This document shows positions 33,832-44,129 of a DNA stretch of 64,000 nucleotides, one piece after another. Each line of letters starts with the position of its first letter. The first letter of the stretch is position 1. The notes under the pieces were generated by a model that did no database searches, was not told the origin of the DNA, and was given only the letters and a program-made list of their open reading frames with translations. Source of the DNA: Sphingobacterium multivorum (GTDB lineage: Bacteria; Bacteroidota; Bacteroidia; Sphingobacteriales; Sphingobacteriaceae). The position numbers and the translations under genes are program-made. Location: NCBI RefSeq assembly GCF_039511225.1, contig NZ_CP154261.1, positions 3,906,001-3,970,000 of the forward strand. The letters are read 5' to 3'.

Positions 33832-34093
33832 TTATTTCACAAAATAGGAAACACCCAAAGAAAATTCCATAATTCTTCATATATTAAATTAAAATTTGGT
33901 TAAGGTGAGATTAAAATGATATTAGAGGCAAAAATTGGTTCTTTTTTGGCTGCTATTGTCATTAAGTAAATTGGTTCATGTCGTGGGACCATAGCGATAA
34001 ATATTGGTCATGTACATCGTAAAAAATCTGAACCAATCTTAGCGTCGGAGCAAAAGGTTAATTTCAGGGTTATCTGGATAAATTTAAAATAAC

Positions 34094-34126
34094 AAGAAGC
34101 CAGGTTCGCGTCGGACCTGGCTTCTT
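34094..34126 (-). terminator. Probable terminator of katG
   Basis: A perfect 12-bp stem (AAGAAGCCAGGT with ACCTGGCTTCTT) around a 9-base loop, followed on the minus strand by an AT-rich run (GTTATTTTAAATTT). It lies 23 bp past the katG stop codon. Confidence 0.75.
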
Positions 34127-34148
34127 GAAAAACTGATATTCTTAACAA

Positions 34149-36539
<2,391 letters not shown>

Positions 36540-36694
36540 CTATAATCAAAATCTATATACACAATATATAATTATATAAAATACTAAAAATCATCTTTTA
36601 ATGAGCAGCTAGAATATGACGATTTTTGGAAGTCTGAAAAACAAAAGCGATTCTTTTACTATTCTATAATTAGGTTGTATCAAAAATATTGACC

Positions 36695-37279
36695 ATGAAT
36701 GAGCTATCCACATTTTTGGTAAGTGCTTTTATAGGCTTGAGTCTGGCTGCTGCTACCGGCTTCCGGGTTTTCATGCCGCTATTCTTATTGAGCCTTGGCT
36801 GTCGGCTTGAATTGTTCCAGGTTGGCAATGAATTGGCCTGGGCGGGCTCACCTATTGTTTTGGCAGCTACAAGCCTAGCCATGATCCTAGAAATAGCGGG
36901 ATATTACATTCCTTTTATTGACAATATATTGGACAGCCTTTCAATTCCTCTCGCGACGATAGCAGGCACCTTACTTTTTGCCATACAGTTTGCAGATATT
37001 TCACCCTTTTTCCGCTGGGCCATGGCAATCATCGCTGGTGGCGGTACCGCGGCGACCATTAGCACAGCGCTAGCTGGCACCCGGGCAGTCTCGTCTGTTG
37101 GAACGGCAGGTTTTGGCAATTTTATGATCTCGACCATGGAAACCATCGGTTCAACCATTTTGACCATACTCGCCATATTTGTGCCCTTTATGGCAATTAT
37201 AGTTGTTATAGGCCTATTCTATTTCTTTTGGCGATTTGGCAAAGAACAACTCAATAAAAAACTTAAAAGAACGGAGTAG
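36695..37279 (+). CDS. DUF4126 membrane protein
   Basis: A 194-residue, very hydrophobic inner-membrane protein with about five membrane helices and a Gly-Ala-rich loop (AGGGTAATISTALAGTRAVS), as in the DUF4126 family. The ATG at 36695 is preferred to an in-frame TTG two codons upstream. It starts 266 bp from the katG ATG on the other strand. Function is unknown. Confidence 0.8.
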   Translation: MNELSTFLVSAFIGLSLAAATGFRVFMPLFLLSLGCRLELFQVGNELAWAGSPIVLAATSLAMILEIAGYYIPFIDNILDSLSIPLATIAGTLLFAIQFADISPFFRWAMAIIAGGGTAATISTALAGTRAVSSVGTAGFGNFMISTMETIGSTILTILAIFVPFMAIIVVIGLFYFFWRFGKEQLNKKLKRTE

Positions 37280-37511
37280 CTTTCACAACATAACATCTAA
37301 ATAAACTTCACACAGTGCCATACGAGCGACAATAAAGCCAAGCCTCACCAGCACAGGCGTAAGCAAATTTAGCGCAGACAAACCAACTAGGGATATTGTA
37401 AACATCTTATAGCCCTAGCTGATCTATAGCTGCGTAAACTCCAAATCCCTAACCTTTATACCTTTCAATCAAGCGAATACCTGGCAGGTATCATGTTATG
37501 CCTTTCGACAG

Positions 37512-37583
37512 TGTTTATTCAGTGCTCGTTCAGTGCTCGTTCAGTGATTGCTCAGTGATCGTTCAGTGTAGACTGAATAAACA
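37512..37583. repeat. Five TTCAGTG iterons with exact 11-bp phase inside a 12-bp inverted repeat
   Basis: The heptamer TTCAGTG (one copy CTCAGTG) starts at 37518, 37529, 37540, 37551 and 37562, each 11 bp apart. The units are TTCAGTGCTCG twice, then variants. The array is bracketed by TGTTTATTCAGT (37512-37523) and its perfect inverse ACTGAATAAACA (37572-37583). Confidence 0.92.
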
Positions 37584-37692
37584 ATGACTGAGTACTGTTT
37601 AAAAAATGATTAAAAATTGTTGTTACCTACAATCTGGTATTAGTTTGTTTCCGTTTTGAAATTATCTTGATCTAGGCCCTTATTGAGCAATT

Positions 37693-37830
37693 ATGGCACT
37701 CGTCAACAATCGAGACAAATTCCGGGAATACTTAGAAAAGTAGTACGGATATAAGGACCATAGCGCCAAACAGCAATTCGAAATTCGTTTACTGTTCACT
37801 GCTTTTGGGCACCGGTTGGTGGTAAATTAA
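37693..37830 (+). pseudogene. Mini-ORF interrupted by an in-frame TAG
   Basis: ATG at 37693 opens MALVNNRDKFREYLEK, stopped by TAG at 37741-37743. The same frame then continues as YGYKDHSAKQQFEIRLLFTA and a further eight codons to TAA at 37828. The composition looks protein-like on both sides of the stop, and a terminator follows within 8 bp, so this is probably a decayed short gene (45 codons plus stop). No family is recognised. Alternatives are two tiny ORFs or chance. Confidence 0.45.
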
Positions 37831-37837
37831 GAGACAA

Positions 37838-37871
37838 AAAAAGGACAGCAAAATTCGATGCTGTCCTTTTT
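37838..37871. terminator. Bidirectional hairpin terminator
   Basis: AAAAAGGACAGC and GCTGTCCTTTTT pair perfectly around a 9- to 10-base loop, with T-runs on both strands. It directly follows the interrupted mini-ORF on the plus strand. Confidence 0.85.
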
Positions 37872-37902
37872 CAACATCAGCTCTTACGCTGATTTAAGGC
37901 TA

Positions 37903-37927
37903 CGCACATCAGCAGCCTTGATGTGCG
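37903..37927 (-). terminator. Possible hairpin terminator of hsp20
   Basis: CGCACATCA and TGATGTGCG form a 9-bp stem, 23 bp beyond the hsp20 stop. The following minus-strand sequence is only weakly T-rich, so the nearby 37838-37871 hairpin may do the work. Confidence 0.5.
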
Positions 37928-37949
37928 CCCAGATCAAAACTGGTTTTTA

Positions 37950-38405
37950 CTAATCAATAACAACCTCTTGTGGCCGTTTTACTTTTTCAAGATCTTTTGG
38001 AAGGATAACCGTCAATACCCCATCCTCGAAACTTGCATGCACATTATCTGTAAGTACTTGTTCATTTAATTGGAATTCACGTTCAAATGCCAATCCATCC
38101 TGCTCTTTATAGATATAATCTATGGCATTGTCCTGGGTGTTTTCTGTACATGAAATCTTCAGTATCCCGTCATTTATGCTGACTTGGAATTGTTCTTTCT
38201 TACGTCCAGCGGCAAAAAGCTGCACTTCATAGAACTCTTGATTTTCGGCAATATTTACAGGAACAGCTTGCTGTACGCCAGCATTGTGCCCGGCTTCACC
38301 ATCAAAAAACTGTTGTTGGAATTTTTCAAAGCGGTCTTTGAAATGTTGTCCGCAAAATTTATTATGATTTGAATATTCGCTGGTATAATGATTTCTTTTA
38401 AACAT
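37950..38405 (-). CDS. Small heat-shock protein, Hsp20/alpha-crystallin family
   Basis: The frame extends to 38471, but the ATG at 38405 (MFKRNHYTSEYS) is the likely start, giving 151 residues. The alpha-crystallin domain covers about residues 50-150: VPVNIAENQEFYEVQLFAAG, the central strands, and the C-terminal FEDGVLTVILPKD with a VVID tail standing in for the IXI motif. It holds unfolding proteins in the cytosol in an ATP-independent way. It is in a run of stress-type minus-strand genes with a sigma factor upstream. Confidence 0.9.
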   Translation of the reverse strand: MFKRNHYTSEYSNHNKFCGQHFKDRFEKFQQQFFDGEAGHNAGVQQAVPVNIAENQEFYEVQLFAAGRKKEQFQVSINDGILKISCTENTQDNAIDYIYKEQDGLAFEREFQLNEQVLTDNVHASFEDGVLTVILPKDLEKVKRPQEVVID

Positions 38406-38480
38406 GTCTTTAATTTTTAATATTGAATAATACGTGTAAACTGATGTGGGATGAATTTCCTCGTCTTGCAATTTTTAACC

Positions 38481-38774
38481 TTAGTAAACTGGAACTATTG
38501 TTGCTTTCTTAGCACGTTTTTGCCCTTGTAATGGAACAATAGCGACCACTGTGTTATAATGACGGTGAACGTTCGGATATACCGGAGCCCTATCCATTCT
38601 GAATGCTTGTCTATCTCTTCTACGCATTCTTGCCGCGGCAAAGCTTCCTATACCAAAGAGAACTGTCCCAAACAACAAGAGTTTAAAGATCGTCCCAATA
38701 ATCAATGTTGCTAATCCTGCTATTGCCGTAAGCACAATGAGGCGTGGCAATATAAATCGAAGTTTATTTTTCAT
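38481..38774 (-). CDS. Small membrane protein, 97 residues
   Basis: The ATG at 38774 (MKNKLRFILPRL) is preferred over the upstream frame, which lacks a hydrophobic start. Two hydrophobic stretches span about residues 8-55 (LIVLTAIAGLATLIIGTIF, LLLFGTVLFGIGSFAA). A basic Arg-rich cytosolic tail (ARMRRRDRQAFRMDRAP) follows. No family is recognised. It is 75 bp upstream of hsp20 and may be co-transcribed with it. Confidence 0.6.
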   Translation of the reverse strand: MKNKLRFILPRLIVLTAIAGLATLIIGTIFKLLLFGTVLFGIGSFAAARMRRRDRQAFRMDRAPVYPNVHRHYNTVVAIVPLQGQKRAKKATIVPVY

Positions 38775-38943
38775 TTGAATACATTTTTTTAAAAATGATT
38801 GCGGATTATATCTATTTTCAGCACATTGCACATAGAATTTTCCTAGATCATTTGTATGTTGTAATTAACTATTTGTTTTATCCAACATCCCTGCTGACAG
38901 ATCCTCGCGTTCTGTTACTTGTTTACCATCAGGATATCGGCAT

Positions 38944-38974
38944 AAAAAAAGGCGCCTTTATAGAAGAAGACGCC
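38944..38974 (-). terminator. Rho-independent terminator of the sigma-factor operon
   Basis: On the minus strand GGCGTCTT pairs with AAGGCGCC (one G-T pair) around an 8-base loop and is followed by seven Ts. It lies 38 bp past the stop of the 39013 gene, separating that operon from the downstream membrane-protein/hsp20 genes. Confidence 0.8.
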
Positions 38975-39012
38975 CAACAACAGTTTTTACTTTAAAATTT
39001 TTATTCTTTTTT

Positions 39013-39351
39013 TCAGAACCCGCATCGTCCTCCAAAACGACGCCTCCATTCTTCGCGCAAACGTTCTCTTTCCTCGTCGGAAAGATCTTCTCCTTTTTCC
39101 ATCTGACGCGGAAAATCCCGTCGGAATCGGCCACCTCCCGGCTTACCGAAGCCCCTGCCGAACAAGATTTTCGACAAGACAAAGAGTCCCAGCGCCTGCC
39201 AATAGGTAATTGCTTTCAGATTGAAAATATCAACCATTAATGTATTCCACAAATATTGTAGTAATGCTACCAACAAAAAAACACCAACGATGATAGCGAC
39301 AACCATAAAAGCGAATTTACCCTTCCGCTGTCTTTTCATTCTTCCATTCAT
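39013..39351 (-). CDS. Small membrane protein downstream of the ECF sigma factor
   Basis: A 112-residue protein with a basic N-terminus (MNGRMKRQRKGK), one membrane helix (about 14-35, FMVVAIIVGVFLLVALLQYL), and a second weaker hydrophobic stretch (TYWQALGLFVLSKILFG). It ends in a charged Arg/Glu helix (LSDEERERLREEWRRRFGG). It is 12 bp from the sigma gene, so the pair is one operon. Being membrane-anchored and partnered with a sigma factor, it could act as an anti-sigma-like or sensing protein, but no such domain is visible. Confidence 0.7.
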   Translation of the reverse strand: MNGRMKRQRKGKFAFMVVAIIVGVFLLVALLQYLWNTLMVDIFNLKAITYWQALGLFVLSKILFGRGFGKPGGGRFRRDFPRQMEKGEDLSDEERERLREEWRRRFGGRCGF

Positions 39352-39363
39352 AGCTTAATCCTT

Positions 39364-39945
39364 TTAAAATTTTAATTCTTCATACAAACTTCGCAACCGT
39401 ATTCTCAGGTGCTTCACTGCATACCCTTTTCGGCTGATAATCGTCTTTAGGTTCTCATTTTCCATGACTGCAATTTCCTGAAGAGTTTTCTCTTCCAGTT
39501 CATTGAGCACAAAAACCCGACGTTGTTTTTCCGGCAATTCCTCCAATGCTTTCATCAGCTCATCCCAAAAGATATCCTTAAATAATTTTAGCTCAGGATT
39601 ATTTGAGTCGTCAGCTAAAAGGAGCTGACGAATAGGAAACGTACTTTCGCTATCCTCGTCACCCGCTATAAGCTCATCAAGCGATTCACTTTTCTTTTTC
39701 CGGTAGCTGTCTGTAATCTTATTTCGTGTGACAGCATAGAGCCATGCTCCCGCATTCTCCAATTCGTCCATATTGGTCAAACGGCTAAATTGATACCAGA
39801 CTTCCTGTAAGATATCTTCTGCATCCTCCGTTTTCTTTACCCTTCCCTTAACAAAACGTAGCAGCTGACTTCCATAAGTCTTAACGATATCCGTAAATGA
39901 TCTGGAATTTTTTTCTGCCATATGATTTTGGTATGCAATGTCCAT
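39364..39945 (-). CDS. ECF-type RNA polymerase sigma-70 factor
   Basis: A 193-residue sigma factor. Region 2 (about 20-85) contains DAEDILQEVWYQFSRL and the DNA-melting segment AGAWLYAVTRNKITDSYRK. Region 4 (about 130-185) contains LPEKQRRVFVLNELEEKTLQ with the helix-turn-helix EIAVMENENLKTIISRKGYA. It would direct polymerase to stress or surface-signal promoters. The nearby hsp20 and small membrane genes are possible targets. An anti-sigma partner is not obvious. Confidence 0.9.
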   Translation of the reverse strand: MDIAYQNHMAEKNSRSFTDIVKTYGSQLLRFVKGRVKKTEDAEDILQEVWYQFSRLTNMDELENAGAWLYAVTRNKITDSYRKKKSESLDELIAGDEDSESTFPIRQLLLADDSNNPELKLFKDIFWDELMKALEELPEKQRRVFVLNELEEKTLQEIAVMENENLKTIISRKGYAVKHLRIRLRSLYEELKF

Positions 39946-40247
39946 AGCAGCATAGACGAACTAGTCAAACTTTTACTTTAAATTATTTTCATGAATCTTT
40001 CTTCTTGCTGACTTCCACTTTCTGACCAATAAGCACACGTTCTCTACCGTCTTCTTTCGTATACGCTTTGTTAGGATAAAGATACGAGATAATCAGCTAA
40101 TAGCTGATGCATTCAACCTACTTTATCAGGAATAAAACAAAACCTTCATAACTTCGCAGACACCAACAGCAATGAAAGCAAACTGAAGGTTCTTTCTGGC
40201 CAATAAGATCAGACACTTTCAGAAAAAAAATGATGCTGTGTGGTCTA
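39946..40247. other. Intergenic region, 302 bp, with a possible gene remnant
   Basis: Apart from the 35-codon frame at 39989-40096 and a small 7-bp palindrome beside it (ATCAGCT/AGCTGAT), nothing was seen. It separates the sigma gene from the 3' end of apbE. Confidence 0.5.
39989..40096 (-). pseudogene. Possible C-terminal remnant of a lost gene
   Basis: A 35-codon minus-strand frame, open from a TAG to a TGA with no start codon, has a protein-like composition: LYPNKAYTKEDGRERVLIG then QKVEVSKKKDS. No family is recognised. A palindrome adjoins its upstream edge. It could be the tail of a deleted gene or chance. Confidence 0.3.
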
Positions 40248-41228
40248 TTACTTCCACCGCTGCTGAATGACTTTACCTTTATCGGTAATAAAAATATAAC
40301 GGTATGCAGGGAAACGCTGAATTAATTTTTTTCCTTCTTTCTCACCAAGTACCATGATTGAGGTACTGAGGGCATTTGCAATCTCGGCGGAAGGTCCATA
40401 AATCGTCACTGAAGTTAATCCCGTAGCTGGATAACCTGTCACTGGATTTATAATATGTGAATACCGTTTCCCATTGATCTCCGCGTATTTCTCATAGCTG
40501 CCTGAAGTTGCTACGGCCATTTCATTCAAATGAAGAACTTTGACCATTCGATGGGGTTTGAACGGATTGTTTACACCCACTTTCCAGACATCCCCCCGGG
40601 GTGGGCTTCCCCAAGCCGAAAGATCTCCGGAAGCATTAACTATACCTGCTTCAATTCCCTTTGCCTTCATTATGTCCCTGCCACGATCAGCAGCGTAGCC
40701 CTTCCCAATCGAGCCGAAACCGATCTTCATACCGGGCAACTCCAGAAAAATTGTCGAAGATGCACTGTCAAGAAGGATGTGTTGATAGCCTACCTTGGCG
40801 ACAGACCTTTTAACCAGATCTTCCGTAGGCATCGTGGTCATACTACCATCAAATACCCAAACTTTATCCAAGGCAACAATACTAATATCAAAGGCTCCGC
40901 CTGAATTTTGAGCATACTGGATCGCTCGCTTTGTTAATTCAAACACTTCCCGATCCACCTTAACGGGCTTAATCCCTGCATTGCGGTTCACCGCTGCTAT
41001 TTGGGTTTGCGGACGCCATTCTGAAATCAGGTTTTCTATTCGATCAATTTCGGAGATGACTTCATCGATATGCGTGTTTGCAATCGCGCTATCCCGATCT
41101 ACCAAGCTGATTTCAAAAACAGAGCCCATAAGGGTAACCTGCCGCTTGACCAAGACCTGCGCAATCCCCGAAGTAATGGACACAAAGCAGAGCATTAAAA
41201 GCAGGACACATTGTTTATTGTTCTTCAT
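40248..41228 (-). CDS. apbE: FAD:protein FMN transferase (ApbE)
   Basis: A 326-residue exported ApbE with a signal peptide (about 1-23, ITSGIAQ). It attaches FMN from FAD to Thr or Ser of periplasmic or membrane target proteins using Mg2+. Family blocks: GGAFDISIVAL, GFGSIGKGYAADRGRDIM, NASGDLSAWGSP, HIINPVTGYPATGLTSVTI. It is the last gene of the operon with the PepSY reductase (85 bp upstream) and a DUF2271 protein bearing a flavinylation motif. Confidence 0.95.
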   Translation of the reverse strand: MKNNKQCVLLLMLCFVSITSGIAQVLVKRQVTLMGSVFEISLVDRDSAIANTHIDEVISEIDRIENLISEWRPQTQIAAVNRNAGIKPVKVDREVFELTKRAIQYAQNSGGAFDISIVALDKVWVFDGSMTTMPTEDLVKRSVAKVGYQHILLDSASSTIFLELPGMKIGFGSIGKGYAADRGRDIMKAKGIEAGIVNASGDLSAWGSPPRGDVWKVGVNNPFKPHRMVKVLHLNEMAVATSGSYEKYAEINGKRYSHIINPVTGYPATGLTSVTIYGPSAEIANALSTSIMVLGEKEGKKLIQRFPAYRYIFITDKGKVIQQRWK

Positions 41229-41313
41229 GAGATTGATCCAAAAAGGTATTATAAAGTCGATCTATACAAAAAGTAGTCTTCGTGACGGGATTTACCATTG
41301 TCCCACCAATTTA

Positions 41314-43512
41314 CTAATAACAATCCGTTAATATTTGTCCACTTTCTTTGTAGTCCGCAATAGTTTTGCCGACATGCGCCAGGAGAAGTTCATTTAAAGT
41401 ATGCTCAACATCATGCTGCATACGCAATGCACCACAGAGCAATATATATCCTCCTTTATCCAGCAATTCAACAAAATATAACGCATCCCGACGGATCAGA
41501 TCCATGACATATTGTGGATTTTCCTCGCGCGAAAAAGCCAGTTCAAGCTGTTGCAGCTGCCCTAATTTCAGCTGTTGATCAGCAAAATCCACATAGTGCG
41601 CAGTCATTTCATTTCGATGGCGAAAACCAGCATACAGACGCAAAGGCGTCCTACTTTCATTTTCTGAAATCATGCCAAGAAAGGGTGCTACCCCTGTACC
41701 ATTCGCAATTAAAGCGACTGCATTTGCTGCTTTCGGGAAATGAAAACTTGGATTAACCATGACACGTGCCTGCAGGGTTTGATTCGGTTCCAATCGATAG
41801 AGGAAGCTAGAACCAAATCCATCAGGAAACAATTTCACCACGAGCTGCACCATTCCATCTTTGTAGCCGATCGAATAAAAACGTTCACGTTGATCTTGCG
41901 CGGGATAGATTGCCAATAAATCGCCCGATTGCATGTTAATTTTACTTACAGGCTTCAGCACTAAAGTAAAGGTCGTGTTAGTCGCTGAAATAGCAGACTT
42001 TGCTACCACCTTAAATTTCGTCAATCCGACGACCTTAGCACTATAAATAGCCGGTGCAGAAGCTAATGCAATAGTGGCCTGCGAAGACCAGTCATGTATC
42101 CATGAAATAAGTTCATCAACATCCTTATCATTAACGGTATGTAAGTCTGTTAAACGCGAAGCCCAACCTTGTTTTTCTAATAAACAATCAATTTCGCGCG
42201 CATAGGCACAAAAATCGGGATAGGCTTTTGAACCAAAGCCGAGAACCGAAAATTGTACATCTTGTTTTTGTGGATGGCTATTGAGCTTTTGTTCAAATTG
42301 AAGTGCATTGGAGGGTGCTGTTCCTAGCCCGTATGTCGAAGTAAACACAAGCAAGTGTTTTGCCTTTGGAAGGCATTGATATTGGTTCATTCCGAGCAGC
42401 AACGATTTTTGCCCATCCGCCAAGAGCTGTTTATGGATCTGATTGGCGAAAAACAGCGTACTTCCATTTTCCGTTCCGAAAAGAATAACAATCTCCGCTT
42501 CTTCAGGTTTATATTTATTCTTGATCTTTGTACGCGTGCGCTTGAATGTAATGACGAACCCTGTATAAATAAAGAACACGATATTCAACGATGCAAGCCC
42601 CAGCACAATCGCCCATATAATATTGGTCTTACCCGTATGGAGGTCTAAAGACAACTCTTCGGCCAATGCAGTAAAGGGGTACTTGACTTCTTTATGCAAG
42701 CTTCCATTCAACTGATTAATGGTCAATTCCCGATCGCGAAGCTTCAGTACAAAATATTCGTCAGGATCGCCTTCCATAAACGGAAACTCCAAGGTCTTCA
42801 AATCAACAAGTTTTGTATTTTGGAATATTGAAAATTTTGCCACCTCCAATTCGATATCTTCCTTCATCTTATTGGGATATTCAATGGTTTGATTCGGCTT
42901 TTTTAAGATTTCAATACGTACCAGGAATAAATAAGTACCAGTTAGGGCCAATATCAAAATTGGTATCAAAAATAAACGTCCTGAAACAACGTGGAAATAC
43001 TGGGCAAAAAAGTCCCGATTGATTTTGGCAAAGAAGTGCCGAACGCCCTGTTGACGCTTAACAATCAGAACAATTCCTGAAATAGTAATAAGAAACAACA
43101 GAAATGAAACCACACCAATAATCACCCGGCCGGTTACTTTCAGAAAGAGCGAGCGGTGTAAAGCTGTAACCCATTGAATAAATTGGGACTTATTCAATTG
43201 GGGACCAAGCAGACGCCCGGTATTTGGATCAATATAACCCTTCACGGTATTGCCATCAGCGTCTATGGCATCAATACTCACAAATTGATTGTGATCTACC
43301 GAAATCGCTATGATTTCGGGATAAACCTTGCGCAAGGCTGTTACGGACTGCGCAAGGTTTAAGGTTTCAATATGTTCAACCCGATAAGGTGGAATTTTTT
43401 CGTTGACAGCGTCAACGGCCAATATTACGCCAGTTATCGATAATAAAAGTAAAAAGACAGAAGAAACAATAGCTAAGGCTAAATGTGCATACCTCCAAAT
43501 AGATACCAGCAT
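41314..43512 (-). CDS. PepSY transmembrane - flavodoxin - ferredoxin-reductase fusion (flavin electron-transfer enzyme)
   Basis: A 732-residue fusion. Residues about 1-330 are the PepSY-associated membrane part with four helices. Residues about 345-480 are a flavodoxin domain (VILFGTENGSTLFFANQI, FTSTYGLGTAPS). The rest is a sulfite-reductase/cytochrome P450-reductase-type FAD and NADP module (ERFYSIGYKDG, LIANGTGVAPFLGMI, YILLCGALRMQHDV). It should move electrons from cytosolic NADPH through FAD and FMN to the membrane or periplasm, probably to the adjacent flavinylated protein. Confidence 0.9.
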   Translation of the reverse strand: MLVSIWRYAHLALAIVSSVFLLLLSITGVILAVDAVNEKIPPYRVEHIETLNLAQSVTALRKVYPEIIAISVDHNQFVSIDAIDADGNTVKGYIDPNTGRLLGPQLNKSQFIQWVTALHRSLFLKVTGRVIIGVVSFLLFLITISGIVLIVKRQQGVRHFFAKINRDFFAQYFHVVSGRLFLIPILILALTGTYLFLVRIEILKKPNQTIEYPNKMKEDIELEVAKFSIFQNTKLVDLKTLEFPFMEGDPDEYFVLKLRDRELTINQLNGSLHKEVKYPFTALAEELSLDLHTGKTNIIWAIVLGLASLNIVFFIYTGFVITFKRTRTKIKNKYKPEEAEIVILFGTENGSTLFFANQIHKQLLADGQKSLLLGMNQYQCLPKAKHLLVFTSTYGLGTAPSNALQFEQKLNSHPQKQDVQFSVLGFGSKAYPDFCAYAREIDCLLEKQGWASRLTDLHTVNDKDVDELISWIHDWSSQATIALASAPAIYSAKVVGLTKFKVVAKSAISATNTTFTLVLKPVSKINMQSGDLLAIYPAQDQRERFYSIGYKDGMVQLVVKLFPDGFGSSFLYRLEPNQTLQARVMVNPSFHFPKAANAVALIANGTGVAPFLGMISENESRTPLRLYAGFRHRNEMTAHYVDFADQQLKLGQLQQLELAFSREENPQYVMDLIRRDALYFVELLDKGGYILLCGALRMQHDVEHTLNELLLAHVGKTIADYKESGQILTDCY

Positions 43513-43525
43513 TTTTAACCCTCTT

Positions 43526-44017
43526 TTATTGTATTTTATTTAACTTGACAAGTTTGATGTATCCCTTGCCATTCGCTTTTTCGGTAATGGCTTCTTTTGT
43601 TAAAGGGATTTCAACATCGGCAGTATGATATTTTTGTTCCTCTACAGCAGATTCAAAACGGAGTTTATACCCTTTGTTGAACTTCGATTCGTCAATATCC
43701 AATGTACGCATGGCACGGTCACCGCCACCAACTGACGCACCCGTCACCGCATTTAGCTTCTCTTTGGTCTTATTTTGGAACTTGTACCATTCCTTGATGG
43801 TATTATACCATTGTTTATCAGATCCCAATACGGCGAGTGTTTTTTCGTAAGCTCCACTAGGATTAATCAGTGAAATCACGACGTAGGCTTTCTCACCTTC
43901 GTAGGCATTCATTTGGATCATGCACTTATATTTAGCTGCCTGTGCGAAAGAGCTTAGGGCTGCCATTGAAAATAAAAGAGTGGCTATCGTTGTTTTAAAT
44001 ATGTTATTCATCTTCAA
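43526..44017 (-). CDS. Exported DUF2271 protein with an ApbE-type flavinylation motif
   Basis: A 163-residue exported protein (signal peptide 1-25). DUF2271 fits KCMIQMNAYEGEKAYVVISL. Residues 89-95 are NAVTGAS, matching the [S/T]GA[S/T] target of ApbE, as in RnfG/NqrC (D/N-A-V-S/T-G-A-T/S). Thr92 (codon 43742-43744) or Ser95 would carry the FMN. It is 13 bp upstream of the PepSY-reductase gene and two genes from apbE. The flavinylation is predicted, not shown. Confidence 0.85.
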   Translation of the reverse strand: MKMNNIFKTTIATLLFSMAALSSFAQAAKYKCMIQMNAYEGEKAYVVISLINPSGAYEKTLAVLGSDKQWYNTIKEWYKFQNKTKEKLNAVTGASVGGGDRAMRTLDIDESKFNKGYKLRFESAVEEQKYHTADVEIPLTKEAITEKANGKGYIKLVKLNKIQ

Positions 44018-44129
44018 TTGTATCTAATTTTAAGGTATCCTTAGTCCGTTCAGCGTTACCAATATTTCTATTATTTATCGGGATATTTCATCGATATGAT
44101 TAGAAATACCACTGGAATACGATGTTGTC

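Larger units (their letters stand above)
33740..34148. other. Intergenic region, 409 bp
   Basis: It holds the promoter block 33784-33831 of the nickel genes and the katG terminator (34094-34126). A 17-codon plus-strand frame at 33916 (MILEAKIGSFLAAIVIK) is too short to support; it ends at a stop after which the frame stays open for about 40 codons. No clear gene. Confidence 0.6.
37280..37949. other. Intergenic region, 670 bp, with phased repeats and a broken mini-ORF
   Basis: It contains a 7-1-7 palindrome ATACCTGGCAGGTAT (37477-37491), the 11-bp repeat array (37512-37583), the interrupted ORF (37693-37830), a terminator (37838-37871) and a second hairpin (37903-37927). The first 200 bp show nothing recognisable. 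Confidence 0.65.

Noticed and set aside
33916..33969. 17-codon frame resembling part of an antiporter helix
   Set aside because: Too short, no upstream frame, and the hydrophobic match is not specific.
33986..33996. GGACCATAGCG shared with 37755-37765
   Set aside because: An 11-base match with no shared context is expected by chance in 64 kb.
37512..37583. CRISPR array
   Set aside because: The repeat period is 11 bp with no spacers and no cas genes.
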